A DNA stretch of 20,845 nt from an uncultured Prosthecobacter sp. Its GTDB lineage: Bacteria > Verrucomicrobiota > Verrucomicrobiia > Verrucomicrobiales > Verrucomicrobiaceae. A program made the translations under genes and the position numbers. The notes below the pieces were generated by a model, which was not told the origin of the DNA, searched no databases, and worked only from the letters and a program-made list of their open reading frames with translations. Where the stretch lies: positions 1 to 20,845 of the forward strand of contig CALDGV010000656.1 of NCBI GenBank assembly GCA_937941745.1. The letters are read 5' to 3'. Below are positions 7,350 to 14,982 of this stretch, piece by piece. Positions within the stretch are counted from its first letter, which is position 1, and each line of letters starts with the position of its first letter.

Positions 7350-8765
7350 TCAGGAAATCAGCTCCCGGATGGGCGCCCCCTGGTCGATGATGAAATTCGG
7401 CCTGCCTTGATGGTCGGTGTAGGTGGCATCGAGTGGCACGCCCATGTGGTGATAGATCGTGGCGGCCAGATCACCAGGAGTCACCGGCCGTTCAGCGATC
7501 TCACCTCCGTCCTTGGTGGAGGCACCGATGACCTGCCCATGCCTGAAACCTCCGCCAGCCAGACACATGGACATGACCGCCGGCCAGTGGTTGCGGCCAT
7601 CCGTGCTGCCCTGCGTGCCGAGGTTGGGCGTGCGGCCAAATTCCCCCATGGCAATCACCAGCGTGTCGTCCAGCATGCCTCGCTCGGCGAGGTCTGTGAC
7701 GAGGGTGGTGATCACATGGTCGAAGACGGGCAGCAAAGGACGGAGCCCATTCCAGATCCCTCCATAAGGAGGAATGTTGTCGCCGTGGTTGTCCCAAGTT
7801 CCCGAGGCACCATGATTGCTCAGGTCGATCGTCACAAAGGATGAACCGCGTTCGACCAGCCGACGGGCCAGCAGCGCCTGCCGCGCCCAGTCATGATCCC
7901 CATACTTGTCCCTGACTTTTTGCGGCTCCTTTTCCAGGTCAAAAGCCTCCTGGGCCCGCCCTCCGGCAACGATGTCGAAGGCTCTCTGCCCGAAACTGTC
8001 CATTGCCCCCATCATGCCGCTGGAGTCGATCTCCGCGCGAAGGCCATCCATCTGCCGGCTGAGCGTCTGGCGCGCGTGCAAGCGGTCCATGCTGAGCCCG
8101 GAGGGAAGCTGGAAGAGCTTGGCGGCATTGTTGCCATCAAACGGATCATACTGGGTGCCAAGGTAGCCCGCCCAGCCCACGTGCGACCTCGACTTCATGT
8201 TCAGCACCACATAGGGCGGCATGGCTGGATGGTTGGCGCCGTGATGCTTGGCCACAATGCTGCCAAAGGAAGGGTAGAACTTCGCCTTGGGGTTGGTTCG
8301 CGGCTCATTCGCGAGGTTGGCGGTCTGCATCACCATGTTAGGCTCATGGTTGCTGAAGCGGCAGTCCACCGAACGAATGAGGGTGAACTTGTCGAGCATC
8401 GCCGCCTGTCTGGGCAGAAACTCACAGATGCGCACGCCAGGCAGCCGGGTCGGAATGGTCTTGAACGGGCCGCGGTTTTCGATGGGACGATCCGGCTTGG
8501 GATCCCAGGTGTCGATGTGGGAGGGACCTCCTGTCATCCAGAGCAGGATGACGGATTTCCTGCTGCCAGCAGACTTGCCTTGAGCCTGAAGCTTCAACAG
8601 TCCAGGCAGGCTCAGCCCCGCCAGCCCGGCAAGGCTGGTCTTCAGCACGGAACGCCTGCCATGAACCACCACGCCATCGCGGAGGCGAGGGTTCATGAAG
8701 GTGAAGGCGTGTCCGCCGCCGTGACCAAGGCAGCCTTGAGGTGAAGATGTCATCGTGCCATCCAT
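7350..8765 (-). CDS. DUF1501 family exported protein with twin-arginine signal
   Basis: The product has 471 residues from ATG 8765; ATGs at 8753 and 8696 (Met24) are alternatives. GRRSVLKTSLAGLAGLSLPG (residues 36-55) is a twin-arginine signal, implying export in folded form with a cofactor or metal. DUF1501 proteins share the alkaline-phosphatase/sulfatase fold. The blocks visible here are VILLWMTGGPSHIDTWDPKP (about 72-91), a segment with SNHEPNMVMQ, DLSNHGASGTWDNHGDN, LVIAMGEFGRTPN, GRNHWPAVMSMCLAGGG and AATIYHHMGVPLD. These carry the Asp and His residues expected to bind metal. The family is strongly expanded in Planctomycetota and Verrucomicrobiota, and no substrate is established. It is the last gene of the minus-strand run, 61 bases after the FAD oxidoreductase gene. 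Confidence 0.88.
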   Translation of the reverse strand: MDGTMTSSPQGCLGHGGGHAFTFMNPRLRDGVVVHGRRSVLKTSLAGLAGLSLPGLLKLQAQGKSAGSRKSVILLWMTGGPSHIDTWDPKPDRPIENRGPFKTIPTRLPGVRICEFLPRQAAMLDKFTLIRSVDCRFSNHEPNMVMQTANLANEPRTNPKAKFYPSFGSIVAKHHGANHPAMPPYVVLNMKSRSHVGWAGYLGTQYDPFDGNNAAKLFQLPSGLSMDRLHARQTLSRQMDGLRAEIDSSGMMGAMDSFGQRAFDIVAGGRAQEAFDLEKEPQKVRDKYGDHDWARQALLARRLVERGSSFVTIDLSNHGASGTWDNHGDNIPPYGGIWNGLRPLLPVFDHVITTLVTDLAERGMLDDTLVIAMGEFGRTPNLGTQGSTDGRNHWPAVMSMCLAGGGFRHGQVIGASTKDGGEIAERPVTPGDLAATIYHHMGVPLDATYTDHQGRPNFIIDQGAPIRELIS

Positions 8766-8826
8766 ACGCAGCCCCGCCTGGGCCTCTAACTTGGGCTGAA
8801 AGGATAGCCAGCCATCTCGAACAGCC

Positions 8827-11040
8827 TCAACGGACCGGATTGGCTGGATTCAAGGGATGGCTCTCCTGGGTTTCAGATTCGATAGGGACGTGCGATTCAC
8901 CCATGATCCGAAGAATCCGCCATAGATGCATCGCCGCCTCAGCCCTGGAAAGAGGAAGACCCGAACGCGCAATGTCGTGATCCTTGCCATCCACCAGGCC
9001 GGGGCTCACAGGCAGCTTCAGCCGGGTCAGCCAGGCATGCAGAGTGGCCCAGGTGGCAGGCTGATCCGGGCTGAATGTTTCCGCCAGCGGCGCAAAGTCA
9101 CCCCAGCTCACCATCGCTTCAATGAAGGCACGGTCAGGGTCATCTTGGGCCACATCCTGGTAAAGCGGCTGGGAAGGTGACGGCCAGTCTTTAGCGTCTG
9201 GAAGGCTGCGGCAAACCCGGGCAAGCAGACGCGCCAGCTCTCGACGCGAGAGGGTCTTCTCAGGCCGGAAAAAGACATCTTCTGGCTCAGGCCGCCAGAT
9301 CCCGCGCACACAGAGCATGTTCACAGCCTCAAAGTGAAGGTCGTCCGGAGAAAGATCCTGCCAGGGCCAGAGCTGCACACCAGGCCCGCCATGCCCACGG
9401 GCCAGCTTGAGTTGCAGCTCTCGAATTCTGGCCGTGTCAGCCACGACCTGGCGCGGTGCCACTTCATCTCGCAGGCTCATCCAGGCCAGGGTGGCGGCGG
9501 ACTGCCCCACCAGCATCATCTGGCCGTGCAGGCGCAGCGCCGACTGCACCACACTGCTGACACCGATGTTCTTCCCACAACCGAGCAAACCATCCATCTC
9601 GACAGGCACCAGTCCTCGCAACGGGAAGACCGCGCGGTCGGTATCCGTATGCCAGCCACGTTCCTTGGTGTGGATGAACTGCCAGGGACCATTGCGGTCC
9701 TCGGTGAGGAATTTCCGGCGGGTGGGGTGGAAGTCGATGTTGAACTGAAAGGCAAACGCCGCATCCGAGGGCATTACCCTGGCCCACTTCGGCTCGCGAG
9801 AAGCTGCACGAATGTCCTGCTCACGCAGCATGTAGAGCGCTTCGAGCCGCAGGCCTTCACGGATGTAAGGCTTGGGCGGCAGACGATCCTTCGTGCCAAA
9901 CTCGTCGGTGAGTTTCATGTAGCGGAACGACTGTGGAAAGTCCCCCACACGCTCATGCACCACCGTCTGCAGGTGATGCAGGACGCCCAGCGCATGCTGC
10001 TTGGCATCTTCGAAGATGATGCGGCGCTGTGCAGGAGAGAGGGCGACGATGTTCTTCTTCGATGCACCCGGCTCCGTCTTTTCCAGAGCATCCACCACCC
10101 GCTGGGGCAGCTGGCAGAGCGGATAGTCCTGCACCGGGTAGTTGATGAACGTGGCCTCCGTGCCTGGCGCAAAGCCATTGTGCCAGCGGTCCACCAGACG
10201 CCGATGCGTGTAGGGGCTGTTGCCGCTGGGAGAGTAGATGCCCGAGCTCATGTCGCTGTCTGTCCAGGGCACACCCTTGTCCAAGGAAGCAAATGAGCGG
10301 GGATCATACCCGGCAGGGCGAGGGACCGTGGCATCCTGCCCCTGGGTTTCCCGCAGCACGACGCAGTAGGAAATCGGGTTCATTTCCTGGATTCCAGCAT
10401 CATCAAAGGCAGCTGGGGCGCTGTCCTCGCCAAAACGAGACTTCAAATCCGGTCCGGCACCATATTGGGCTCCACTGAGGCGGATCACATCTCCCCAGTC
10501 TGAGGAGTCGAGCGTGATCCTGGACCTCACTTCGAGGGTTTGCTCAGGGCCGTCAGGCCTCTGGAAGAGGACACCGGCAACCGCTCCCTTCTGCACCAGA
10601 ACCTTTTTGGGTTCCCAGCCGCTGATCACACGCACACAAGGGGCTTCGGCCTTCATCCAGTCATCAAAAATCCGCCTGGCAGCAGCCGGCTCGATGGTCT
10701 CCGTGCCACAGAAGGCGTTGCCGGGGCAAGCCTTGCCATACTTGGCAGAATTGTGAGCACGGATGCGGCGGACCATTTCCAGAAACAGTCCGCTGCGAGG
10801 GAAGTTGGTGCGCTTGCCATTGACCACGATCCACTCATCCAGGCAGCCCACGCCCTCGGCGCTGAACTGTCCGCCGAGCCAGTCGAAGTCATTCACCAGC
10901 ACCACCTTTTTCACCCCAAGCCGTGCCGCCTGGATGGCCGCCGCACAGGCGGACTCGTTCCCTCCTACGATCAGGAGATCGGTTTCCAGCACTTCAGCAG
11001 AAGCCAGGCAGGCGAAAAAAGCAGGGAGCAGAAATTTCAT
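8827..11040 (-). CDS. Secreted FAD-dependent oxidoreductase (FAD_oxidored type) with SLH-like C-terminal tail
   Basis: The product has 737 residues. A short Sec signal (MKFLLPAFFACLASA, cleavage near residue 15) precedes the dinucleotide-binding fold: DLLIVGGNESACAAAIQAAR (about 21-40), then VVLVNDFDWLGGQFSAEG. Later blocks typical of the FAD_oxidored family are TLDSSDWGDVIRLSGAQYG, FINYPVQDYPL, AVFPLRGLVPVEMDGLLGCG and QSALRLHGQMMLVGQSAA; the last is the second FAD contact near residue 500. The catalytic domain ends around 530. Residues about 560-610 (WQDLSPDDLHFEAVNMLCVR, then FFRPEKTLSRRELARLLARV) resemble an S-layer homology repeat. More degenerate copies appear at about 627-680 and 690-720. 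This tail may attach the enzyme to the cell surface. It lies 48 bases after the FG-GAP gene in the same run. The substrate is unknown. Confidence 0.85.
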   Translation of the reverse strand: MKFLLPAFFACLASAEVLETDLLIVGGNESACAAAIQAARLGVKKVVLVNDFDWLGGQFSAEGVGCLDEWIVVNGKRTNFPRSGLFLEMVRRIRAHNSAKYGKACPGNAFCGTETIEPAAARRIFDDWMKAEAPCVRVISGWEPKKVLVQKGAVAGVLFQRPDGPEQTLEVRSRITLDSSDWGDVIRLSGAQYGAGPDLKSRFGEDSAPAAFDDAGIQEMNPISYCVVLRETQGQDATVPRPAGYDPRSFASLDKGVPWTDSDMSSGIYSPSGNSPYTHRRLVDRWHNGFAPGTEATFINYPVQDYPLCQLPQRVVDALEKTEPGASKKNIVALSPAQRRIIFEDAKQHALGVLHHLQTVVHERVGDFPQSFRYMKLTDEFGTKDRLPPKPYIREGLRLEALYMLREQDIRAASREPKWARVMPSDAAFAFQFNIDFHPTRRKFLTEDRNGPWQFIHTKERGWHTDTDRAVFPLRGLVPVEMDGLLGCGKNIGVSSVVQSALRLHGQMMLVGQSAATLAWMSLRDEVAPRQVVADTARIRELQLKLARGHGGPGVQLWPWQDLSPDDLHFEAVNMLCVRGIWRPEPEDVFFRPEKTLSRRELARLLARVCRSLPDAKDWPSPSQPLYQDVAQDDPDRAFIEAMVSWGDFAPLAETFSPDQPATWATLHAWLTRLKLPVSPGLVDGKDHDIARSGLPLSRAEAAMHLWRILRIMGESHVPIESETQESHPLNPANPVR

Positions 11041-11088
11041 CCACCCAAACTCGCCCGCTTTCGCAGGATTCTTGCGCCCGAATTGAGA

Positions 11089-12804
11089 TCATGGTGCTCG
11101 CACGAGCCTCACATAATCCAGCCCCGCGTAGCGGTTCTGCACGGCGTTTGGGTTCGTGCCAGTGATTTTCAAGGTCAGCTTGTGCAGACCAGCAGCAAGC
11201 TCACCAACATCGTGCTGCAGCACACCCGTCGTGCCGACCTTGGCAAACTGATAGAGGTCAACCGGAGCACCAAGAGGCTTTCCATCAAACACGGGCTGTA
11301 CGATGGCGAAGTCAGGAGCACAGGTGAGGACCAGTTCGAGCCTGTAGGAGGCTTTTTGCGGAGCTGACAGCTCGATTTCGAGTGTGTCCCCCACTTTGCC
11401 GCCGCTCCAGAACAGCTGCGAATCACCGCTCCAACGTGAGCCTGTGAAGTTTTTCATGTTTTGGGTCTTCGCTGCTCCTCCGCTCGCCTTGGCGGTGACA
11501 GCAAGGGATTCACCTTCAAGCGCGCCTGGCACACGACCTGTGGCTTCGTCAATGGGAGCCGCTGGACCCTTTACAGGAGCGCTTTCGGCTACTTCGAGAC
11601 GTTTCGGCTGCGCGGCCTGCCATTCAGCTTCGCTCACGTTCTTCACACGATGGATCAGAACGTGCGCTCCCTTCATGCCTCCGGCGAGAAGATCGGGCAA
11701 TCGGTCGCCATTCGCGTCTTTGACGATGAGCTGGCGGCCAATGCCGGATTCGCCATCGGCCTTCATCGGCAGCCAATCAATGCCATCCTTGCCACGTACG
11801 AGTTTGAACCAATAAACCACCGCGCCATCATTCCAGCCGTGCGATTTTTTGTGGTGCGACCAGTAGGTTTTGCCGGTGACAATGTCCTGCAAGCCGTCGC
11901 CATCCATGTCGGCGAGCTGGACGCTGTGCAGCTCGCTGAAATAGACGCCGTAGCGGTTCAGGCCGGGGCGGTCGCCCATGATGAGATGCTCTTGAAAACC
12001 CTGCGGCGTCTGCTCATGCCACGCGAGGCCATACTCGTGCGCGGCAAGGCCGGTGATGACGTCGTTGTCGCCATCGCCATCCACGTCGTAGGCAAACATC
12101 TCTGCGCCGCCGCGCTGGGCAAAGACGGCCTTGTGCAGGGTCCACAGTCCCTGCGTAAGATCCTCCGGCTGCTCGAACCAGCCATCCTTCATGAGCACAT
12201 CGAGCCGACCGTCGCCATTCACATCCCCAACGCCCAGACCGTGGCCAAAACGCTCCGGCGCGATGCGCTCGGAGATCGGATGAAAATTCCACGGCTCCAA
12301 TCCATTCGCCGGATTGATCTCCACATAGCCAAAGTAGCCGTCGCGGGTGCAGACGAGCTCCGGCACGGCATCGCCGACGAGATTCGTGAAGTGTGGCGAC
12401 TCGTTCGAGACCCAATCGAAGACCTGATGCTTCGGCCAGGGGGCATCGTGGCCTTCTTTGCCGGGATTTTGATGCACGAAGGCCGGTGTGCCTGGAAAGC
12501 CAGCCGTAAGCACATCGACAAGGCCGTCCTTGTTGAAATCGTAAGGCCAGGAGAAGAAGTTGTTCGCGTAGCCTTCGCGATTCTGCGGCGCGGCCTGGTA
12601 GATGAGCTTTTTCGACTTGAACTCCGGCCCTGCGAACCAAAACGGCCCGTGAATCACATCCACCTGCCCGTCCCCATCGATGTCCGCCGCATTGATGCCC
12701 TCAGAATAGTAACGATCCGTCAGCTGGATACGCTCAAATGAATGAATCTGCCAAGATTCTGCCTGAGCCACAGCGGCAACGAAAAGCATCGGTAAGATTT
12801 TCAT
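11089..12804 (-). CDS. Secreted FG-GAP/VCBS repeat propeller with C-terminal carbohydrate-binding-like domain
   Basis: The product has 571 residues, with a Sec signal MKILPMLFVAAVAQA. About seven FG-GAP-like blades follow, several with the calcium-binding D-x-D-x-D-G-x2-D loop: ADIDGDGQVDVIHGPFWF, YDFNKDGLVDVLTAGF, GDVNGDGRLDVLMKDGWF, YDVDGDGDNDVITGLAA, ADMDGDGLQDIVTGKTYW and KDANGDRLPDLLAGGMKG. Seven blades would close one integrin-type propeller (residues about 30-380). After a Pro/Ala linker, residues about 410-571 are beta-rich and end in YAGLDYVRLVRAP, the kind of ending seen in CBM6/galactose-binding-like modules. It probably binds polysaccharide or protein outside the cell; no catalytic motif is visible. 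The start lies 67 bases after the protease stop, so it could belong to that transcript or have its own promoter. Confidence 0.87.
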   Translation of the reverse strand: MKILPMLFVAAVAQAESWQIHSFERIQLTDRYYSEGINAADIDGDGQVDVIHGPFWFAGPEFKSKKLIYQAAPQNREGYANNFFSWPYDFNKDGLVDVLTAGFPGTPAFVHQNPGKEGHDAPWPKHQVFDWVSNESPHFTNLVGDAVPELVCTRDGYFGYVEINPANGLEPWNFHPISERIAPERFGHGLGVGDVNGDGRLDVLMKDGWFEQPEDLTQGLWTLHKAVFAQRGGAEMFAYDVDGDGDNDVITGLAAHEYGLAWHEQTPQGFQEHLIMGDRPGLNRYGVYFSELHSVQLADMDGDGLQDIVTGKTYWSHHKKSHGWNDGAVVYWFKLVRGKDGIDWLPMKADGESGIGRQLIVKDANGDRLPDLLAGGMKGAHVLIHRVKNVSEAEWQAAQPKRLEVAESAPVKGPAAPIDEATGRVPGALEGESLAVTAKASGGAAKTQNMKNFTGSRWSGDSQLFWSGGKVGDTLEIELSAPQKASYRLELVLTCAPDFAIVQPVFDGKPLGAPVDLYQFAKVGTTGVLQHDVGELAAGLHKLTLKITGTNPNAVQNRYAGLDYVRLVRAP

Positions 12805-12871
12805 GGCGCCATTTTAAGGACGGCCATGCCAGATGGCGAGACTTCAAACCGAAAAGCTCTGGCAGCCCTCT

Positions 12872-13609
12872 TCAGACCAGCTCTGCAGGCTGTGCCAGAC
12901 CGCGCATCAACTCCTTGGCCGCCTCCACGCTGAGGCCGGGCCGGAGTTCCAGCAGCCGGGCCAGCCAGGCGGCGACCCTGGGTGCGGCAAAGCTGCTGCC
13001 CGTGACGACCTTCCATCCGCCCTGCCAAGGGACCCGGACGTTCAGCCCCTGCGCCAGAAACTCGACCATGCCGCGCGGACGGTGCTGCCAGACATCGGGC
13101 GGGAGGTCGGCAAGGTTCACCGTCAGCACCGTGGGAAACCAGCCCGGCCACTCGCGCATGCTTGCGTCTTTATTGCTGCAGGCCGCGACGACATGCACAC
13201 GACGGAGATAGGCTTCATCCGTCCATTCCTTGTAAGGCATGACGTGCCTGGCCTCTCCAGGACTGCCAAAGCTGCAGTTCAAAATGTGATAGCCGCGCTG
13301 CACTGCCAGCCTGGCAGCCTCCCAGATCACCGAGGTGCGCCCTCGCAAGTCCGCATCCAGCACCCGGAAGCTGCCGATCTCGGCTTCTGGCACCAGACTG
13401 CGCAGAATCCAGGCGATCGCCGTTCCGTGCCCCATGACATCACCGGAAGTCTGAACGGCCTTGAGAAAGGGGCCGTCGCGCTCGAAAGCCATGTCATCCG
13501 CCAGTTGAAGTCCGCCAAGTGCCGGATGGCTTGAATCAATTCCGGAATCGAGTACGGCGATGCGCACCCCTTTGCCGGTGCAGTGCTGGAGGTCGGCAAG
13601 CGTGATCAT
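12872..13609 (-). CDS. Leaderless subtilisin-like (S8) serine protease
   Basis: The product has 245 residues, short for S8 proteases, and has no signal peptide or propeptide, so it is probably cytosolic. The triad is intact: Asp21 in VRIAVLDSGIDSSHP, His61 in GDVMGHGTAIA, and Ser206 in VVTGSSFAAPRVAA. The oxyanion-hole Asn is Asn146 in VVAACSNKD. Cys112 (LNCSFGS) and Cys144 sit next to substrate-binding and oxyanion positions; redox control is conceivable but is inference. A strong Shine-Dalgarno GGAGGA lies 8 bases before the ATG. Only 4 bases separate the ATG from the stop of the GAF gene, so the two are coexpressed and probably functionally paired. Without a prodomain the enzyme must fold unaided and be held in check otherwise, perhaps by the GAF partner. 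The target is unknown. Confidence 0.9.
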   Translation of the reverse strand: MITLADLQHCTGKGVRIAVLDSGIDSSHPALGGLQLADDMAFERDGPFLKAVQTSGDVMGHGTAIAWILRSLVPEAEIGSFRVLDADLRGRTSVIWEAARLAVQRGYHILNCSFGSPGEARHVMPYKEWTDEAYLRRVHVVAACSNKDASMREWPGWFPTVLTVNLADLPPDVWQHRPRGMVEFLAQGLNVRVPWQGGWKVVTGSSFAAPRVAAWLARLLELRPGLSVEAAKELMRGLAQPAELV

Positions 13610-13613
13610 GATG

Positions 13614-14261
13614 CTATTCCTCCGTGCCCAGCACCCAGGCGTTCAACCGGCTTTCCACCAGCCTTCCCACTGCGGCCGCCGTGGTTTCCATGGTGGCAAG
13701 ATCAGCGAGGCCGAACGCGGCTGGAAGACTCAGACCTGCAGGAAGTTCCGCCGCTGATTCCGGCAGGTGGTCCAGCCCAGGAAAGTCCTTCAGGCGAATC
13801 AGCCGGACGGCCGTGATGACACCACGGGCAGCCCCACCGAAGACGAGGGGCACGGCAAGCATGGCCCAGGTGAGAACGCCCAGGTTGCGGTCCAGTTCCC
13901 GATGCTGCTTCTGATGAAAACAGACCTCAGCCTCACAAGCAGGCAGGCCGCTGGTGAACACAAATCCGGTGATCCCCTGCGTCACGGGCAGCCTGAAGCT
14001 CCCAACAAAGCGCGCCGCATCCGGGCCGTTGTTCCAAACAGGCAGCAAGGCCCGCGAATCATCCACAGCGAGCCAGATCGAGCCTTCATCCGCACCCACA
14101 TGAGTCAAAAAAAGATTTGTCAGGCGCGCAGGCAACCCATCAACCAGCGCAGAAGGCTTCTCTGCCAGACAATGGCGGGCAAGCTGCTCCCGCCTCTCCG
14201 CAAGAAGGCTGGCGGCAGCGACGGTTTCGGGATCGCCTATGATGGAAAAGGGAGCAGGCAT
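13614..14261 (-). CDS. GAF-domain sensor protein paired with the protease
   Basis: The product has 215 residues from ATG 14261, chosen because GGAGG lies 5 bases upstream. The open frame continues to 14429 and another ATG sits at 14273, but that region is basic and low-quality and overlaps the divergent gene's leader. Residues about 20-165 fit a single GAF domain: ADEGSIWLAVDD, then FRLPVTQGITGFVFTSGLP (about 90-107), WAMLAVPLVFGGAARGVITA and VRLIRL. C109-x4-C114-x-H116-x3-H120 sits where GAF domains line their ligand pocket and could bind a metal. The remaining 50 residues are hydrophobic and alanine-rich (PAAFGLADLATMETTAAAVG), with a final ESRLNAWVLGTEE. No output domain is fused, so the signal probably passes to the protease encoded 4 bases downstream. 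The protein is cytosolic. Confidence 0.8.
   Translation of the reverse strand: MPAPFSIIGDPETVAAASLLAERREQLARHCLAEKPSALVDGLPARLTNLFLTHVGADEGSIWLAVDDSRALLPVWNNGPDAARFVGSFRLPVTQGITGFVFTSGLPACEAEVCFHQKQHRELDRNLGVLTWAMLAVPLVFGGAARGVITAVRLIRLKDFPGLDHLPESAAELPAGLSLPAAFGLADLATMETTAAAVGRLVESRLNAWVLGTEE
13618..13623 (-). promoter_or_regulatory. Shine-Dalgarno site of the S8 protease gene
   Basis: GGAGGA on the minus strand lies 8 bases before ATG 13609 and inside the last codons of the GAF gene. It is one of only two strong ribosome-binding sites in the window and fixes the protease start. Confidence 0.8.
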
Positions 14262-14266
14262 GGCAG

Positions 14267-14271
14267 CCTCC
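14267..14271 (-). promoter_or_regulatory. Shine-Dalgarno site deciding the GAF gene start
   Basis: GGAGG on the minus strand lies 5 bases before ATG 14261 and inside the codons that follow the alternative ATG at 14273. This favours 14261 as the true start. Confidence 0.75.
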
Positions 14272-14292
14272 ATATCACAGCGGCATCTGCAA

Positions 14293-14304
14293 GCCAAGCT
14301 TGGC
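14293..14304. promoter_or_regulatory. Perfect 12-base palindrome in the divergent promoter region
   Basis: GCCAAGCTTGGC is a perfect dyad in the 73 bases between the divergent starts of the GAF gene (14261) and the cupredoxin gene (14335). It is flanked by CAAGC direct repeats. Its position suits an operator acting on both transcripts. No clear -10 or -35 boxes were found, and a 12-base palindrome can occur by chance. Confidence 0.3.
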
Positions 14305-14334
14305 AAGCTGGGCATCCGCCGCTTGAATCCAGGC

Positions 14335-14979
14335 ATGCTCCGCTTCACTTCGGCCTGCCTGGGTCTGCTTCTCTGCTGCCAGTCTGTTCTGGCGGATGGT
14401 GCTGTGACAGGCACCGTCGTGCTGGACACCCAGCGTCCGCCCGATGTGCCCGCTGGCTACCGCCCGCTGACGGTGAAGCCCATCCAGCCTGAGGACCCCA
14501 CTCCAGCCATCGTCTGGGTCGAAAAGAAAGGCCTGAGCTATCCAAAACCAGCCACCCAGAAGCCTGTCACCATCTCCCAGCGCGGCTACCAGTTCCGGCC
14601 TGCGGTGCTGGTGGTTCAGACAGGGACTCCTGTGGTCTTTCCCAATCAGGATGACGAGTTCCATCACGTCTTTTCCTACTCGAAACCGCACCCCTTTGAC
14701 CTCGGCCGCTTCCGGCAGGGGGAAACACCAGGGGCACGCATTCTGGAGAAGCCCGGGCTCATCAAAATCTACTGCGAGATTCACAAGCACATGCGCTGCA
14801 GGCTGCTTGTTCTCGACAGCCCCTGGCACGCCGTCACAGATGCCCAGGGAAGGTTCAAGATCACCGGCATCCCGGCTGGGGACTATGAGATCAAGGCGCT
14901 GCTGCCTTCCGAAAAGCAGATCACCTCTGCAATCACCATCCGCGATGGTCAAACCACCACGATTCAGCTTTCCCGCTAG
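14335..14979 (+). CDS. Periplasmic cupredoxin (plastocyanin/MauL-like) with carboxypeptidase-regulatory-like tail
   Basis: The product has 214 residues from ATG 14335. An open frame from 14239 was not used because only the later ATG gives a clean signal peptide (MLRFTSACLGLLLCCQSVLA). The cupredoxin fold is indicated by FRPAVLVVQTGTPVVFPNQD, then EFHHVFSYS (His110, His111) and IKIYCEIHKHMRCRL, giving likely type-1 copper ligands His110, Cys147, His150 and Met153. This is the plastocyanin pattern, one-electron copper chemistry in the periplasm. Residues about 157-205 (VTDAQGRFKITGIPAGDYEI) match the carboxypeptidase-regulatory-like beta-sandwich. Similar proteins are often annotated 'methylamine utilization protein', but no mau enzyme genes are present here. 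It is the first gene of a three-gene operon, 3 bases before the cyclase, so it probably feeds copper, redox or ligand information to it. Confidence 0.82.
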   Translation: MLRFTSACLGLLLCCQSVLADGAVTGTVVLDTQRPPDVPAGYRPLTVKPIQPEDPTPAIVWVEKKGLSYPKPATQKPVTISQRGYQFRPAVLVVQTGTPVVFPNQDDEFHHVFSYSKPHPFDLGRFRQGETPGARILEKPGLIKIYCEIHKHMRCRLLVLDSPWHAVTDAQGRFKITGIPAGDYEIKALLPSEKQITSAITIRDGQTTTIQLSR

Positions 14980-14982
14980 GCC

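Noticed and set aside
11461..12741. 426-codon plus-strand open frame opposite the FG-GAP gene
   Set aside because: It is the mirror of repeated DxDGDG codons; the minus strand has the signal peptide and seven blades.
14274..14429. N-terminal extension of the GAF protein
   Set aside because: It is basic and repetitive in Arg and Pro, overlaps the divergent cupredoxin gene, and the Shine-Dalgarno points to ATG 14261.
14335..14979. True methylamine-utilisation role for the cupredoxin
   Set aside because: No methylamine dehydrogenase subunits or maturation genes are nearby; the usual database name reflects similarity to MauL only.
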